Positions 22,968-36,400 of a stretch of DNA of 64,000 nt are shown here, piece after piece. The notes beneath the pieces were generated by a model. It did no database searches and was not told the origin of the DNA. It saw only the letters and a program-made list of their open reading frames with translations. Source of the DNA: Tanytarsus gracilentus (taxonomy: Eukaryota > Arthropoda > Insecta > Diptera > Chironomidae); NCBI GenBank assembly GCA_038502055.1, contig JAXRKN010000018.1, positions 1 to 64,000 of the forward strand, read 5' to 3'. Each line of letters opens with the position of its first letter. Within the stretch, counting starts at the first letter, position 1. The translations under genes were made by a program, and so were the position numbers.

Positions 22968-23417
22968 ATTTCTAAATTTTATTCAATTTTTCTCTTTAAA
23001 TTCTTTTACATGTATTTGAAAATGGCTTAAACTATTTAAATTATACACAAAAATTTTCTTATTAAAAAAATCATAAAATTTGCAATTTTCCGGCCTTATA
23101 AAGTGCAAAAAGCTCCTTAAATATGAATTTTCGTCTAATTGAAATCTTAGAAAGTAACCTGCATCCATCTAATCATCTAATCTAAAGCTAATTTTTACAA
23201 AATAATAAAATTTCGTTGTAAATAAAATTCATCTTTTGAAAAATGATAAAATTCGTGTGAAAAATCAGAGATGGACAATTACATGTAATTTTTTGTAATT
23301 GCCCATCTCTGCTGAAAAATGAGTATTTTGCATTGTGGTTTCGTCGTTACGAATGAATGAATGGTTTAGTCTGCGAAAATGAGACTAAATTTTGTGACTG
23401 AAATTATTGTTAAAAAT
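22968..23417. other. Intergenic between convergent genes, with one tiny MITE
   Basis: The GMC gene and the large minus-strand gene converge here. Apart from the element at 23266-23311, the sequence is AT-rich and holds no exon. Confidence 0.6.
23266..23311. mobile_element. Minimal MITE sharing terminal repeats with the element at 9095
   Basis: Only 46 bp long, it begins CAGAGATGGACAATTACA and ends TGTAATTGCCCATCTCTG, so nearly the whole element is inverted repeat. Left flank tgaaaaat and right flank ctgaaaaat suggest an 8-bp target duplication with one stray base. It is probably an internally deleted relative of the 116-bp element. Confidence 0.75.
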
Positions 23418-26400
23418 CTATCCAAGGTATGGGAATGGCTGTTGATATGGATTTGGGAAGAATCCTTGATAAGCTGCCGTCGGCTGAACATGAATGCTCT
23501 GCGTCACATAGCTCGTCACCATTGTCGGCACTACTCTCGTATTGTACAGTGTCGTGTAAGCTGTTCTGGCACCAAAAGTAAGCTTCAAAACTTTCGAATC
23601 AGTTTGCGTCACAATTTGTTGAGCGACAACAGGAGTCGATTGAATTTGGAATTGTTGAAGTTGTTGTTGTTGTTGTTGAAGCTGTTGCTGTTGAAGGAGA
23701 AGTGGATTGATTGGTGGCGGTGTCACTGGTGGAAGAGAAAGCACTGAAGTTCCAATTTCATAGTCTGTTTTCGTTACTGTCGCGACTGGGCGTGAGATTG
23801 TTGAGAAGAATGTTGAAGCACCGTTTGTGATTGGCAAGATGTGAGATTCGTAAAGTGTTTCGACTCGAATGAATGGTTTTGAGGTTGTGATGATATTTGG
23901 AACTGCTGCTGGATTGAGGAGTCTTAGAAGTGCGAGTTGTTCTGGCGTCAAATTACTCAGTGGATTTTCTTCTTTCTTTTCAACAATTTGTTCCTTCTTC
24001 TTCGGTCTTTTAGTTGTTGGTCTTGGAATTTTCATTTTGTCAACTTCTGAAATATCAAAATCACTTCCAATGTTGGCTAAATCAAGATCATCAGGAAGTG
24101 CAACTCTTTTAGGGAAATCTTCATCGTCATGTTCATTTTCATCACCAAACTCAAGCTCCAAATGAAGTTCACTTCCAGCTTCATCGAGATTTTTATTAAA
24201 CTCATTCAAAGTTTTGCTCGGAACAAATTGATAAATATCGGAAGGTGGAAGAGTTTTTGTGGCGGTGACTAATCGAGTGACATGATACGTTTGAATCAAT
24301 GTGTAACTCGTAGAATTTCCATTGTGTCTAACAACCGGTAAAATGTGAGTTTTAAGCATCACTTGAGTTGTGCTGAATGTTTCAGTGACAGTTTCTAATG
24401 GTGGTGTAGCTTGATCATCACCCAAAGTGATTGCCGGAAGTGTTGCCATTGATGCATCGAGAAGATTATGTTCTTTATCAATGTGAGATGTTGGAGCGAG
24501 AATATTTTCAGTTAGTGGCTCTGTTAGCACTGCAGTAGCTGTTGGCTCTGGATCGAGAGTTTTTTCAAATGTTGAGGTGACTGTGATATATCGAGTGTTC
24601 TTATTAGCACCAACTTGGAATGTGTATGGACTTTTGATGGTTGCAATTTCATAGTAAGTGTCGCTAAAATCAGCTGGCGTTGAAATTTCAACTCTAATCG
24701 TTTCAATTGGCAACTTTCTCTCGAGTTTATTATCACCAGCACCTGTCTCAGCATCATCAAGAATGTCACCATTAACTGATCCACTTCCATCGAGATCTAC
24801 GTCAGTTATATCGAGTTTTTGATGGCTTAAATCATTCTGAATGTCGCTATCAATTGAAGGCGTCACAGCAATAACATCAAGAGCGTCTTTAGCGATTCCG
24901 TGCTTTCTAATTGTCACTCGTGGTTTAGGTGTTGTCTTATATTGCCATCTACCAGGCGTTCTATTAAGTTTAAACTTGTAAAGCGATGTCGATTGTTCAC
25001 CCGAGTCAACTTGTGATGGCGAAACTTTAGGTTTAAATTTACGATTATTAAAACTTGTATCTTGAGTGGCAACGACCTGCTGAACTGCTTGAACTGTTGA
25101 TGGATGGAAAACTTTGCGAGTTATTTTATTACGACGTGAAGTGTAAGCAGTCGCTGTAACTTGCTCAGCGGCAACTGTGGCAACATTTGAGCTTGGCTGG
25201 TTGTTGATGCGTGTGCTGAAAAAATTAAAATTGATTAGAACGATTTAAGTTATTTAATAAGTAAATTTAAGAAGATTTTTAATCCAGGAATTCTTCTTTT
25301 GCTTCTTCTTCTTCCATTGGGACAAGTAAATTGAATTTAAATTGCATGCAAGTTGAATTTTTAATTACATGCAAGTTGAAGATGCAACTCTGTAAGTATT
25401 TTTAAATTATTAACACCCCTTACCTCTTCTTAGCAAATCCATTTCTTCTACTGCCATTGCTTCCAATTGCTGGTTTTTTAAAGCTTGTCACTGCTGATGG
25501 TGTCACAATTTCCTCATTTGCAAAATTATCTTTTCTATTTTGAATTCTGTTTTTAAAGCTCGACGGTGCTTGACCTGGTCTTCTTGTTGTTCTAATCAAA
25601 CTATCGTCATCCTCATTCGAAACGTACTTTGGTGTTTTATTTGTTGTTGGCGCTGCAGTTTTGAGAATTCTTAAAGTTGATGTTGGCTGAATTTTAGCTT
25701 TATGACCTGGATTTATTATTGACGATGTACTTTGAAGAACTTGAGCGTATTTTCCGCTGATATAAGTTCCAATCACGCTCGTCTCATGAACAGTTGTGAT
25801 TCCATTATTCACTTGCGTTCCGCCTGATTTCGTGACCAAACCTGTTGGATGAATTGCATCGACAACTTTAGCGGATGTTTTCTGAGTTGTTTTTGGTCTC
25901 TTGACAACTGATGGCTTGAGATTAACAACTCGGTAAGTTTCCTCAACAAACTCAGTCGGTTGACGACTCAAAAAATCGTATTCGGGTTCTGAAATTGCAT
26001 TTCCATCTTGAAGAATAATTTCTTCGTCATCTTCCGGCTCGTTTGAGTCCTCAACAACTTCATAAAACTCTTCAACATTCTTTTCGGGTTCAACAATAAA
26101 TCTTCCAGGTGTCACAGCTTCAACTTTAACTGGCATAACAATTTTGGGTTCCGGTGTTACAGCAGAAATTGCTTGAACTTCAAATGGAATTGGATTTGCA
26201 GTCGAAGTTGTCGTTTTTGGCTTCTTCTTTTTAGGCTTTTTAGTAGCTGGTGTGAATGGCTCTTCAGTAACGACAGTCACAACTGAGCTGACGACTTGAG
26301 GTTGATTTTGAAGCTCCGATGAGGGTTCAACAATTGTTTTTGAAGGTGAAATTTCGAGTGGAACATCCTCAATTGGTTTTGTTTCGATTGTTGAGGTTGG

Positions 26401-26846
26401 TGGTTCAGCTGTGGTCGTTGTTTCGGGAGCTATGAGTGAAAATAATAAATTAAGCTTATAGGAAGAGTTAAAAAGGTTTCGATCTTGGCCATAATTAACC
26501 TCATCGTCCCACACAATACTCGACATTGAATTACTCTTCCCTAACATCATCCATGACCTCCACAATGCATCCATTCATGCCCAATTTAATTCTCTTACCT
26601 GCGACGGCAATTGAAGAAGGTGAAAAGATCATCACCGTATTTCCAATTGTTGTCGTAAAATCGGCAAATCCATAAACATTTTGTGTTGTGAGCTGAATGC
26701 TCGCTGTCGGCTCAACAATATCTTGCGATGATGAGACTGAGAGTGATTGATGACAAAAATTAAGTGGAAATATTTTGGTCGAGAATTTTTTTGAACTTAC
26801 GTGTAATTGAGAGAAAAATTGTTGTCAAAATCTGAAGGAGTTTCAT
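23418..26846 (-). CDS. Large secreted low-complexity protein, DUF4758-like
   Basis: Exons on the minus strand are 26846-26801, 26736-26599, 26429-25424 and 25215-23418, giving 995 residues. A signal peptide (MKLLQILTTIFLSIT) is followed by a conserved-looking block (TTQNVYGFADFTTTIGN and VMIFSPSS), then Thr/Pro/Glu-rich segments with several KKPKKKKPK patches. The block TTVHETSVIGTYISGKYAQV near residue 280 and repeated strings of the form TLYESHILPI, VMLKTHILPV and TLYNTRVVPT look like repeats of one short module. A Gln-rich run lies near residue 935. The assignment to the insect family DUF4758 rests on recall of its sequence style. Function is unknown; an extracellular or cuticle-associated role is plausible. 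The acceptor just 5' of the ATG (26861-26862) shows that a non-coding exon lies upstream. Confidence 0.75.
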
Positions 26847-29034
26847 GGCTGCGGCAAGATCTGCAAAAATAAAAGAGACGAAAAAGGTTAAAAGACGCAA
26901 AGAAGTGTAAAATTGATGACATAAAGAGGCTTAAGAGACACGCAAAGTTGTAAAAATTAATAAAATGTGAGTAATTTGGGCTCAGACGACGATCGACGAT
27001 CAGTGGCTTAATTTAAATGGTGAACGATGATTTTTTTGATGAGGTAATTGGAGACGGTTGATTTATTAGGATGCGCTTAATACTAATTGGTGGTAATTAA
27101 GGTCAACTTTGAGACGGTTTCAGATTTTTGATGTTAAAATTTTTTTTAAAAATTGTGGATTTTAAATTTGAGAACTTTCATTAAAAAAAATATTTAAAAT
27201 ATATTTTTAGGCTTGAATTTTTTTGAAATTAAAAAGATTAAAAATGATCATTGAGTACCTAAATGCTCATTTAACTTTCTCAAGCTTAGCAATAATTCAA
27301 AATAAAACAATTAAACAGTCCAAAACTCGATAACATAACATCGCAACTTAACATTACATACTCAAGTATTTTTACAATCTCTTCTATCGCCCACGTTCAC
27401 AGCATAAAAATCCACGTAAATGTATTTTACAAAAATCGGTTAAGTTTGTATGAATTTCATATAAAGTTTGACCGATTTTTACAAAACACAATGATTCAAT
27501 GTTTCATCAAAAAAGCTTTTTATTTTTTCAATGTTAAACGTTGCTCATTTGCTCAATTTCAGCTTTCGATGCATGAAAATAAAACATTGAAACGGTAAAG
27601 CACAGAAAAATTCGTTACTGACTCGCGCATGTGAGCATGATCATTTTTATTTACATTTTGTCTAGCAAAGCCTCGATTAAAGCTTCATGTAATAAAAGGG
27701 TGCAAGACATTTTTATTAGTAAAATATAAAGGAAGCAGACTTGCGAAGTCGAGACAGGAAATAAACTTTAGTTTAGGTAGAATTTTATTTGGCAAAAACT
27801 CAAATTTTCAAGATGATTTGAAAAATTATTCTTCATGTTTCATGAAACCTTAAGCTTTAGAAATTGAATAAAACCTATATTAGAACTAAAATTTCACAAA
27901 AGATTCGAAAATAATGTTGAATGATTATTTATTAAAAATAGTTAAAAAAAATTCTTAAAGCTGTAAATTTCAAAATCTAGCTTTAAATTCGTCAAACCTA
28001 CAAAATTTTACAATTTATTTACAAAAAATTCATTCATTCTTCTCCTTAACCTCCGCCATAATTCCAAACAGCTCAAACTTATCTTCTATATTTCAAATTA
28101 ACTGCGAAACAAGAAATTAATGAACAATTTTCCTTTATAGAGCGAGACTATGAATAACACAAGAGAAGTTGGTCAACTGACACAATTAATTCGCTCGATT
28201 GAGCCGCAAATTCTTTTTTTCATGCCTCGATAGTTTTAAGTTATACTTTCGTTTTCATGCTGAGCTATTGTGGCGGCGTTAGTTGTTACGGCTTAAGCTG
28301 ATCTTGTTAATGGAGTGGAAGGTGGTAATTTGAGGTGGTTTAGTTGGGTAGGAGGGTTTGAGATTGATAATTAGAATTTAATGAGATTTTCTAATGCGAA
28401 TTTAGTTCTTTAAGAATTTAGAATGAAAATTCCAATCTACTTAATTTTGTTCAATTAAACCCCTTAAAAACAAATTAAACCAACTCACTTTAATTTCATC
28501 AATTTTAATCCCATTAAAAATATCTCAAACTCTTTTAATTTGATTTATTAACCCTCAAAACTCACTCTCACTAATCTCGATCCACCTCTAAAGTGCTTTT
28601 TTAATTGCACTTGCACGATCACTCGATATTATCCCCATAATTTTTATTATTCAGGTAGTCATTAAAGCGAGTCTGAAATTAAGATCTCACGCATGAGATG
28701 AGTCAAAAGAAACACGAGAAAATTTTCTTGTTTGATTCGCCAAAAAAACTCTCCATTTATGAATTTTAAATACATTTAAATTTTTTGATCACTTTTTCCT
28801 CAGTCGCTGATTATCGGAAAGAAATCTTCTCTATTTATAATTCTTCGCTCTCATTTTTGTGCTAATTAGCGGCATGTCGAAGGTTAATTGACATTTTTTC
28901 GGAAGTTGATGTCCTTTGATCTCTTTAAACACTTTCCTGGTTTTTTTTCGCAGATGATTTTTGTGTTGAGGTTAATTATCAAAATAAAAATGAGAACTTC
29001 CTTTTTTCACTAGTCTGTCATTTTTCCCACTTCT

Positions 29035-29535
29035 CTTTTTTCTCTATCTCATCTATTCTCTTTCTTTTTTTTTTCTATTTTCTTTTGTTTAATTAATAAA
29101 AATTTTTTTTTATTTTTTTTTTTATTATTTTTATAATTATTTATTACTCAACTCTTCTTATTAATGCACTTTAACCCTCCCCTAAACCCACAATTTTTAA
29201 TTAATATTCAAAAACCATTTTTTACCTCACTAACTATTATTTTTTAATTAATAACTTTTTTAAAATTTTAAATTATCTAATATAATTATTATAAATATAT
29301 TTTTATGATGATATTATTTAATTTTTTAATTCCCATGAATATAAAAAAAAATTTATATTTTGAAAATGATATTTTATTTTTTTTTTAAATTTATTTTTTA
29401 TTTTTTTTATTTTTTTTATATTTTTTAAAATAGAAGTTAAAAATAGTTAAATATTTTTTATATATTTTTTTTTCTTAATCTAATTTTCATTGCATGAAGA
29501 TGCAAACACACAAGAAAAAAAAAAATTAAGAAAAA

Positions 29536-29568
<33 letters not shown>

Positions 29569-29582
29569 TTATTTTATTTATT
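29035..29582. repeat. Extreme A/T low-complexity tract
   Basis: About 550 bp contain almost no G or C. The stretch includes runs of T up to ten long and a poly(A) run of about 30 bases at 29535-29564. It is a likely site of assembly or length error. Confidence 0.9.
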
Positions 29583-32500
29583 TTTTCCGTGAATTTATTT
29601 TTTAGTGATTCAGAATGATTTTTTAAAATTTTTTTAATATATTTTTTAATAAATTGGATTTAATGAATATTGGTCGGAATTTTTATTGTGCGGAGTCTGG
29701 TTGAAATTAAGAGATTTCAAGCATGTGAGATGATTAAGAAAAAATCAAGGGGTAAATAACTTGAACGTGATTTTTGAAAAAATTTATGTAAAATTTTAAA
29801 TTTTTAATTTTGAACATTTAAAAATATTTTGTGGCTAAAATTACTTTTTGCGATCCCTGAGTCATTCAACCCTTAAAAAATTAAAAATTTAAATTAGAAA
29901 TCATAAATTTGAATGATTAAAATAGTTTTCCGATATAAAAAAATAATTATTGAAATATATTTAAACCCGAGTCATTCACCCCTTGAATACTACCATAAAA
30001 ATTAAGAGGGTTTGAACAAATTCAATAAAAACATCAAAATCCATGTAATTTAATGCATGATCAAAATCTGTCACCACACTCTTTCAATAAAATTTTCGCA
30101 ATGTCTCAATCAATCAGCAACAAAAGAAATTTCAACACCAATTCGAATGTCAGAAAGAGCCGACTATAAAATTACATCGAAAAGAGCATAAATTGAAGGA
30201 TTTATTACTGCATTGTAACTTCTCTTTTTTAAACTTTTACTTTTCCCAGTCTCAATAACAATTTTTTTCGATCTTGTGAAATAAAAAGTCAAGCGAGCAT
30301 GAAAAGAAAAGAAGAAAGAAGGAAAAGATCACGCGCTGAGATTTTTGTGATTAATGAAATTCGGACTTTTAAAATTTGGACTAATTGAGTTAGTGTGGAG
30401 AGATGATTATCAGATTAGATGCGATTGAGTTGATTTTGAAGGTTTTGGAGTTGTCTAAAAATGGATAAGGAGGAAGTTGATTTTTTTTTGGAGGTGTCTT
30501 GGGGTCTGAGAAATATTTTTAAGGTGAGAAAGATCAAGTAGTGAATTTTTCACATCTTAATTAAATCAAAAAACCATAAAAAATTAAATTTCAAAACCTT
30601 TCGAATTTTTTTAATCTCAACAAATAATTTTTTATGTTTTCCGTTCCACTTCTTAAATCTCTAAATATTTTCTATTGTCTCTTCTGCCAATATTTCACAC
30701 CTCAATCCATCATCTCACTTTTAACATTGCTCCACATTAAATTCTTTTGTCGGTTTTCACATTTTTGCACCATCGCATTTATTACGCATTTGCTGCCGCA
30801 TCGTGTCCGAGGGTAAGCCAAAATTATGCAACAAAACGTGCAAACAATGTTAAATGTGGCGTTAAAAATCAACTTGTTGTTAAGAAAAAATTAAAAAGCG
30901 GGTGTCGAAAGAGAATTTTTGTGTAAAAAAAGATGGTTAGGAAATTTTTGTAAGCAGGGGTGGGAAAGTCCTAATTTAAAAGTTTTAAAAAAATAAAATT
31001 TCCACACTTAATTTTGATGATAGTGAGATAAATTTAATCAGTTGAATTTTAAAAAAAAATAATAAATACAAAATTTTTATTGGAAATTTAAAAAATTTAA
31101 AAAAAAATTACATTCCAAAAATTTCAAGATCTTAAAATTAAACCTTTAAGTGAGTTTTTCTTTCTAATTTTTTCAATGTCATTCCCACTGACACCTCGAA
31201 GCCCACACACAAACCGCATCATCAGCATTCAGCTTCACTTTAAATCGCAATTTTTACTGCACATCATTATTTTCTGCCCATCTGACTTTGAACCTCGAGT
31301 CTCTTTTAATTTGCCTCAAAAAACGCTCAGCAACATAAAAAATCTTAATTTGAATAAGGTGAGAGAAATAATAAACGTGTCGAAGTGATGATTACTAGTT
31401 CAGAGTCTGATGAATTAGTGTCAATGACATTCGTGAATGCTCGATTGAAAAGAGTTTAATGAGAGAAGTTCAATGAGGGATTTTTAGGTGAGAAAAAAAT
31501 CAGAATAATGAGGTCAAAAAAATTATTTAAACTGTTCAAAATTTTCTTTTGAATTTGTCAAAAATTCGTCGAAAGTTTTATTTAATTAATTCAAAAAGTC
31601 TTTAACCACTTTGAAGTGTCGTCACTCAACACTAATCCTAGATTACAAATATCCACAACATTTTAAAATCGCTTTAATTTACAAAATTTTCAGATTAATT
31701 TCGAGCAAAAAATGTTTTAATTAAAAACTCAACTTCTTCATAATCGAAGTGAATGGAAATGTTGGCACGCTAAACGCTCGATAGTAAAACACAATGAGGC
31801 CATGAATAAATTAATAAAAATGCAGAATAGAATTTTTAATCATGACAGTTATCAGTTCAAACATCGATAAAAGCAAGAATCGAGTTGGAAGCGGCCGGCT
31901 TAAAAATGCTTATGAATTATTTCATTAACGGATTTTTGAGTGGCTTGCGGTGAGTGAGTCAGAAAATATTGTAAATTTTTACCATTGATGTAAATCAAAT
32001 GTTTGTAACAAAATTGAGGAAATGATCGTAAAATCAAAAATATGTCAATTTTTATTTGATATTAAAAGTTTTGAGTGATTTTTAAAATCATAATTTGGTT
32101 TTTAAATAATTTTAAATCTTCAGACTTGTGTCAGAATTTTGTTTCTATCGAATGACCTCGTGATTAAGAATTTTAATTGATATAGATCGAAGATATGACA
32201 CAAAAATGCTTCAGAACAGTTCTTTGAGGTTTCGATTGTTGTTAAGCCAATATTAAATTTTATTAAATGTTCTTAAGCTTGTTTGGATTTTTAACTAATT
32301 AGGATTGAGAATTAAATTGAGTTGAGTCATAAGAGATCTTGATAATAAATTAAAATTTGATGTTTTTAAAAAATTCCTCTTTATTTTTTCTTAAATTCTT
32401 TCCATAAATTATTTGTAAGAAAAAATAATCAAAAATTATAATAAAAGTTTAAAATTTACAATTTATTTAAATTATTATTTTTTAATTTTTTTGCCTTTAT

Positions 32501-33033
32501 TAAAAAATTTGAACATTATAAAATTTTTACATGATTTTTTCATAACTTCCTTCTGTTACACATTTCGTGACCACAAACCTATTATGGTTTAACAATTTTT
32601 CATTACGCATGGTTGAAAAAATCAAAAATTCATAAAATGTGTCATAATTCAGCACTCATCCAAAAAAAATTCAATTGTTATAATTTTCCCACACGCACAC
32701 GCTGCTAAAAATTTAAATTAATGCATAAAAATGTTTTTTTTTCAACGTACACTCATGAACTTCAAGAAGGCGCAGAAAAATGTGTGTTGATGCTGATTGT
32801 ATGTCAAGAGTCAAAGGCGCATGATTTAAGACAATGCGATTGAGATTGAACATTGTGAGCAATTGCGAGAGCTTGAATTAAATTTATTTAAAGATTTTTA
32901 TCAAAGTGTGAGATAAAGTTGAAGAAATTAACTCGTTGAATTTGTGGTCTGAGGGGGTTAGGTAAAAGTGAAAAATAATTAAGTCATTAATTTTAATTTT
33001 TAATATTTAAGGTGTTGGGAATTTCGAGTGTAG

Positions 33034-33103
33034 GTCACCCAGCCGACAGAAATTCTGCAGAAATTCTACAGAAATTCTGCAGAATTTCTGTCGGCTGAGT
33101 GAC
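33034..33103. repeat. 70-bp perfect-type hairpin at the edge of a minisatellite
   Basis: The left arm reads GTCACCCAGCCGACAGAAAT and the right arm ATTTCTGTCGGCTGAGTGAC. They are reverse complements apart from one or two positions, with aattctgcag repeats between. It separates one stray repeat unit (33010-33026) from the main array, so it probably inserted into the array's edge. No ORF is present. Confidence 0.85.
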
Positions 33104-33104
33104 C

Positions 33105-33434
33105 CATTCCCGGAATTTCCCAGGAGTTGGGAATTTCCCAGGAGTTGGGAATTTCCCAGGTGTTGGGAATTTCCCAGGAGTTGGGAATTTCCCAGGTGTT
33201 GGGAATTTCCCAGGAGTTGGGAATTTCCCAGGAGTTGGGAATTTCCCAGGAGTTGGGAATTTCCCAGGAGTTGGGAATTTCCCAGGAGTTGGGAATTTCC
33301 CAGGAGTTGGGAATTTCCCAGGAGTTGGGAATTTCCCAGGAGTTGGGAATTTCCCAGGAGTTGGGAATTTCCCAGGTGTTGGGAATTTCCCAGGAGTTGG
33401 GAATTTCCCAGGAGTTGGGAATTTCCCAGGTGTT
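33105..33434. repeat. 18-bp minisatellite with a Rel/NF-kappaB-type site in every unit
   Basis: The unit is ttgggaatttcccaggag, with a/t variation at a single position (aggag or aggtg). Seventeen full units start at exact 18-bp steps from 33127 to 33415, with partial units at both ends. Each contains GGGAATTTCC, a full match to the kappaB consensus GGGRNWYYCC and to insect Dorsal/Dif/Relish sites. The length is a multiple of three, so all the long open frames here are artefacts. Confidence 0.95.
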
Positions 33435-36400
33435 GTTTTCTAAATTTTCTAAATTTTGTAATCAAAAAATTTTCACAGCCATCCACGCTTGGAATCCGCC
33501 ACATCTCTACAGCTCTCAAACTTCAACCTGACCTTCTCAACACAAAGTTTCCACAGCGAAATTAAATTTTTCATTAAAATTCCCTCAAATCTTTTTTAAA
33601 TCTTTATGCATGCAAAAAAGCTTAAACATGTCACTCGCCGTCTTTTTCTTAATTGTTGTTGCGCTGTATGAAAACTGTGCACAGAATTCTTTTTCTCTTG
33701 CTGCCTGCACAGCTGCATTGAAAACTTAAAGTGTGCTCATGCAATAGCGCAATTATTTCTGTCAATTATGAAAAAAATAAAATCTGATCGGAGCCTTTTT
33801 CGCATGCGGTGGCTGGGGAATTAATTTTTTTTGCTACATTTGTAAATTTTAAATTCCTTCTCTGTTTTGTTAAAATCACTTTTAAACTGATTTTCAACCT
33901 GCACAACAATCGTGATCACCCTCACTTTTTGCTCCCAGCCATCATGGTTCATAATGACACACTGAAGATGCTGATGACACGATTAGTTGACAAATTGATG
34001 GCGCTGGCGAATTCACAGAAAGCACAAAAGCGCAACTAAATGTCGCAAAAGATCGTGAGACATTTCAGTTGATGATCCGAAAAAAAATTCAAATTATTTT
34101 GCAATTTTTCGAGTCCAGATTTTTTTCGTGTGAGAAAAAAGAGTTTTTCGCAATTATTTTGGTGTGAAATATTTCTGTCTTGAATTGGTAATGAAGTTGC
34201 GAGTGAGCAATGAGTTTGTCGAAAGATTGAAAGATAAGTGAAAAGGTGTTGCGGAGAAGAGACATTTAAATGAAGACATGGACCTTAAATTTTATAGAAG
34301 TTTATGAACTTTTTATGGATTATAAAGTTCATGGAATTTTTGAAGTTTGATATATGGAACAATTCACCTAAAAAAATTGTCAGCTAAAATCAACAAAAAT
34401 TATCAAAAATCAATAAAAAAATCTCAAAAAGATTTCCACGATTATTTAAAAATTATCGATAGTCAAAAATCATCAAAACCCCAAAAAACAAACTTTTCCA
34501 CTTCACTTTAAAAACCTTTGTAAATTTTTTAATTTATTTTTCCCTCTTTCACCTTCAATCTGTCTCCATTCACCAATTTATCGGCTGATTTATTGCTTGT
34601 TAAGTTGTTTAGACTTTTTCTTTCTTTAATGCTCGACTTGCAGCATTTTTTTTTATCTACGTACTAATCGTGGCTAATAAAAAGAGATTTAGAGTCTTAA
34701 GTATGTTGTTACGAAAAAAAATAGTTTTTCAAGCTGCTTTATGCATATTTTTTTTATCCCCCTATAAGTAGATTTTACTCACCAATTTAATTGCACATTC
34801 AACTGCGACAAGTTGCCGTTTAAGTTGCGAAAAAGTCTTTACGAAAAAAAAAAGTTCAAGTGGAATGAATTGAGATGATGGTCGAGCATAAGAGCTCAGG
34901 AATTCAATGGGGTTAAAGACAATATTTTGCTATTGTGAGGCGGTCTATTAGAAAATGCTGGCTGAATTGCAATTGAAACCTTTATTAATGACAGCGATGA
35001 AAAGGTCAATTGTATATCGATGAGATTAAGTGGAATTAAGGCTTGAGGAGCTGAAAAGAGAAAAAGTGGGAAATTAATTTGAGAAAATTTAAAAAAATAT
35101 TTTATCAAAAAAATTAATCAAAAATCATTTTAAAATCAATTAGTTAAAAAATTTTAATCACAAAAGTTAAAACTCAAAATCAATCAAAAATTCAAAACTT
35201 CACGTTGTGCCCAGCAATCGCAATCATGGTTCAACATCGTAAATTAATTTCACATTATCGAGAATAAATTTAAGGCATAAAATTTTTTTGTAAATATTGA
35301 AACGTGACTGACATGACGGCAAAATATTAATTCGATTTTCACTTCTGCTTCTTCATCTTCTCCACACACAAAACTGAAGACAAAGGCGCATTGAACCATA
35401 GGCGGATGGCACTCGTGGTCTTTTAACACATTTTTCAATTACATTTTTTAAATAGTGATTCAATGAAGAGACTTTTGATTTTCCATTATATCATCATTGA
35501 GGTTTTTATGAATTATTAATCGGAAAAATGTTATGCAATGCCATGGAAATTGAGCGCTTTATGGGGTCGATGATAGCTGAATAATTTATTAAACATTACA
35601 TGAAGGTTTAGGCTGACCATCTGAGAAGTTTTTGATTAATTTATTTTTTGTCCAAAAAATTTGAAAATTTTTTTAATTTTTTCTTACTAATTTTAAATAA
35701 TTTAATTCGTAAAATTTTCCATTTTAAAAATAATTTTTTTAAAAAATCTCATCTTAAAAATTTCCCAATGTCACCTCACCGTCCACTACTCCTTACGCGT
35801 GCCAATGACAAAAGTAAACAAGCCTCAATTTACAGTTCCATGTTTTTCTATTCAACCTCAAGCTCTTCACGACTCTCAACAAGTGTCATTAAGTGTGTAG
35901 CTTCAGCCATGCGACAACAGTTGCAATAACAAGCATGAATTATGACAGTCTAAAGACGGACACTATGATCATAATTAAAATTTGCATAAAAATTGCTCAC
36001 TTTAAGACACAATTGAATGACACACTTGGTGGATTGTTGAAGATCGGGAAGTGCCGATGAGTCGAGGTTGATCTTAATCGTTCGTGAAATTGAGCTTTAA
36101 TGGAAGATGACAATTTTAAATGTTTATTACAAGGAAGTTAAATTGATGCGGTTTAAAATTATTAATAGTTTTATTTTAGTACTTAAGAGTCTTTAAAAGA
36201 CTTTTGAATATCTTCCAAAATATTTAATAAATTAATTTATTACACAATTTTCATCTTTTTACTCCATCACAAAGCTCAACTTTTAAAAACTCTTTAATTT
36301 CCCCTCATTTTCTTCTCTCTCAATTCTCCTTTAACTAATAATTTTCCAAAGCTTTATGCAACGCAGTCTGCGGATTTTTAATTAATGATGATGAAGACTT

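Noticed and set aside
23379..24165. Plus-strand Leu-, Ser- and Phe-rich frames
   Set aside because: Antisense shadows of the Gln/Glu/Lys-rich coding exon of the large minus-strand gene.
27430..27486. Small inverted repeat aaaaatcggt / accgattttt
   Set aside because: Only about 13 bp arms with mismatches and no target duplication; expected by chance in AT-rich DNA.
33007..33531. Three overlapping open frames of Gly/Asn-rich repeats
   Set aside because: They come from the 18-bp minisatellite and disappear at its edges.
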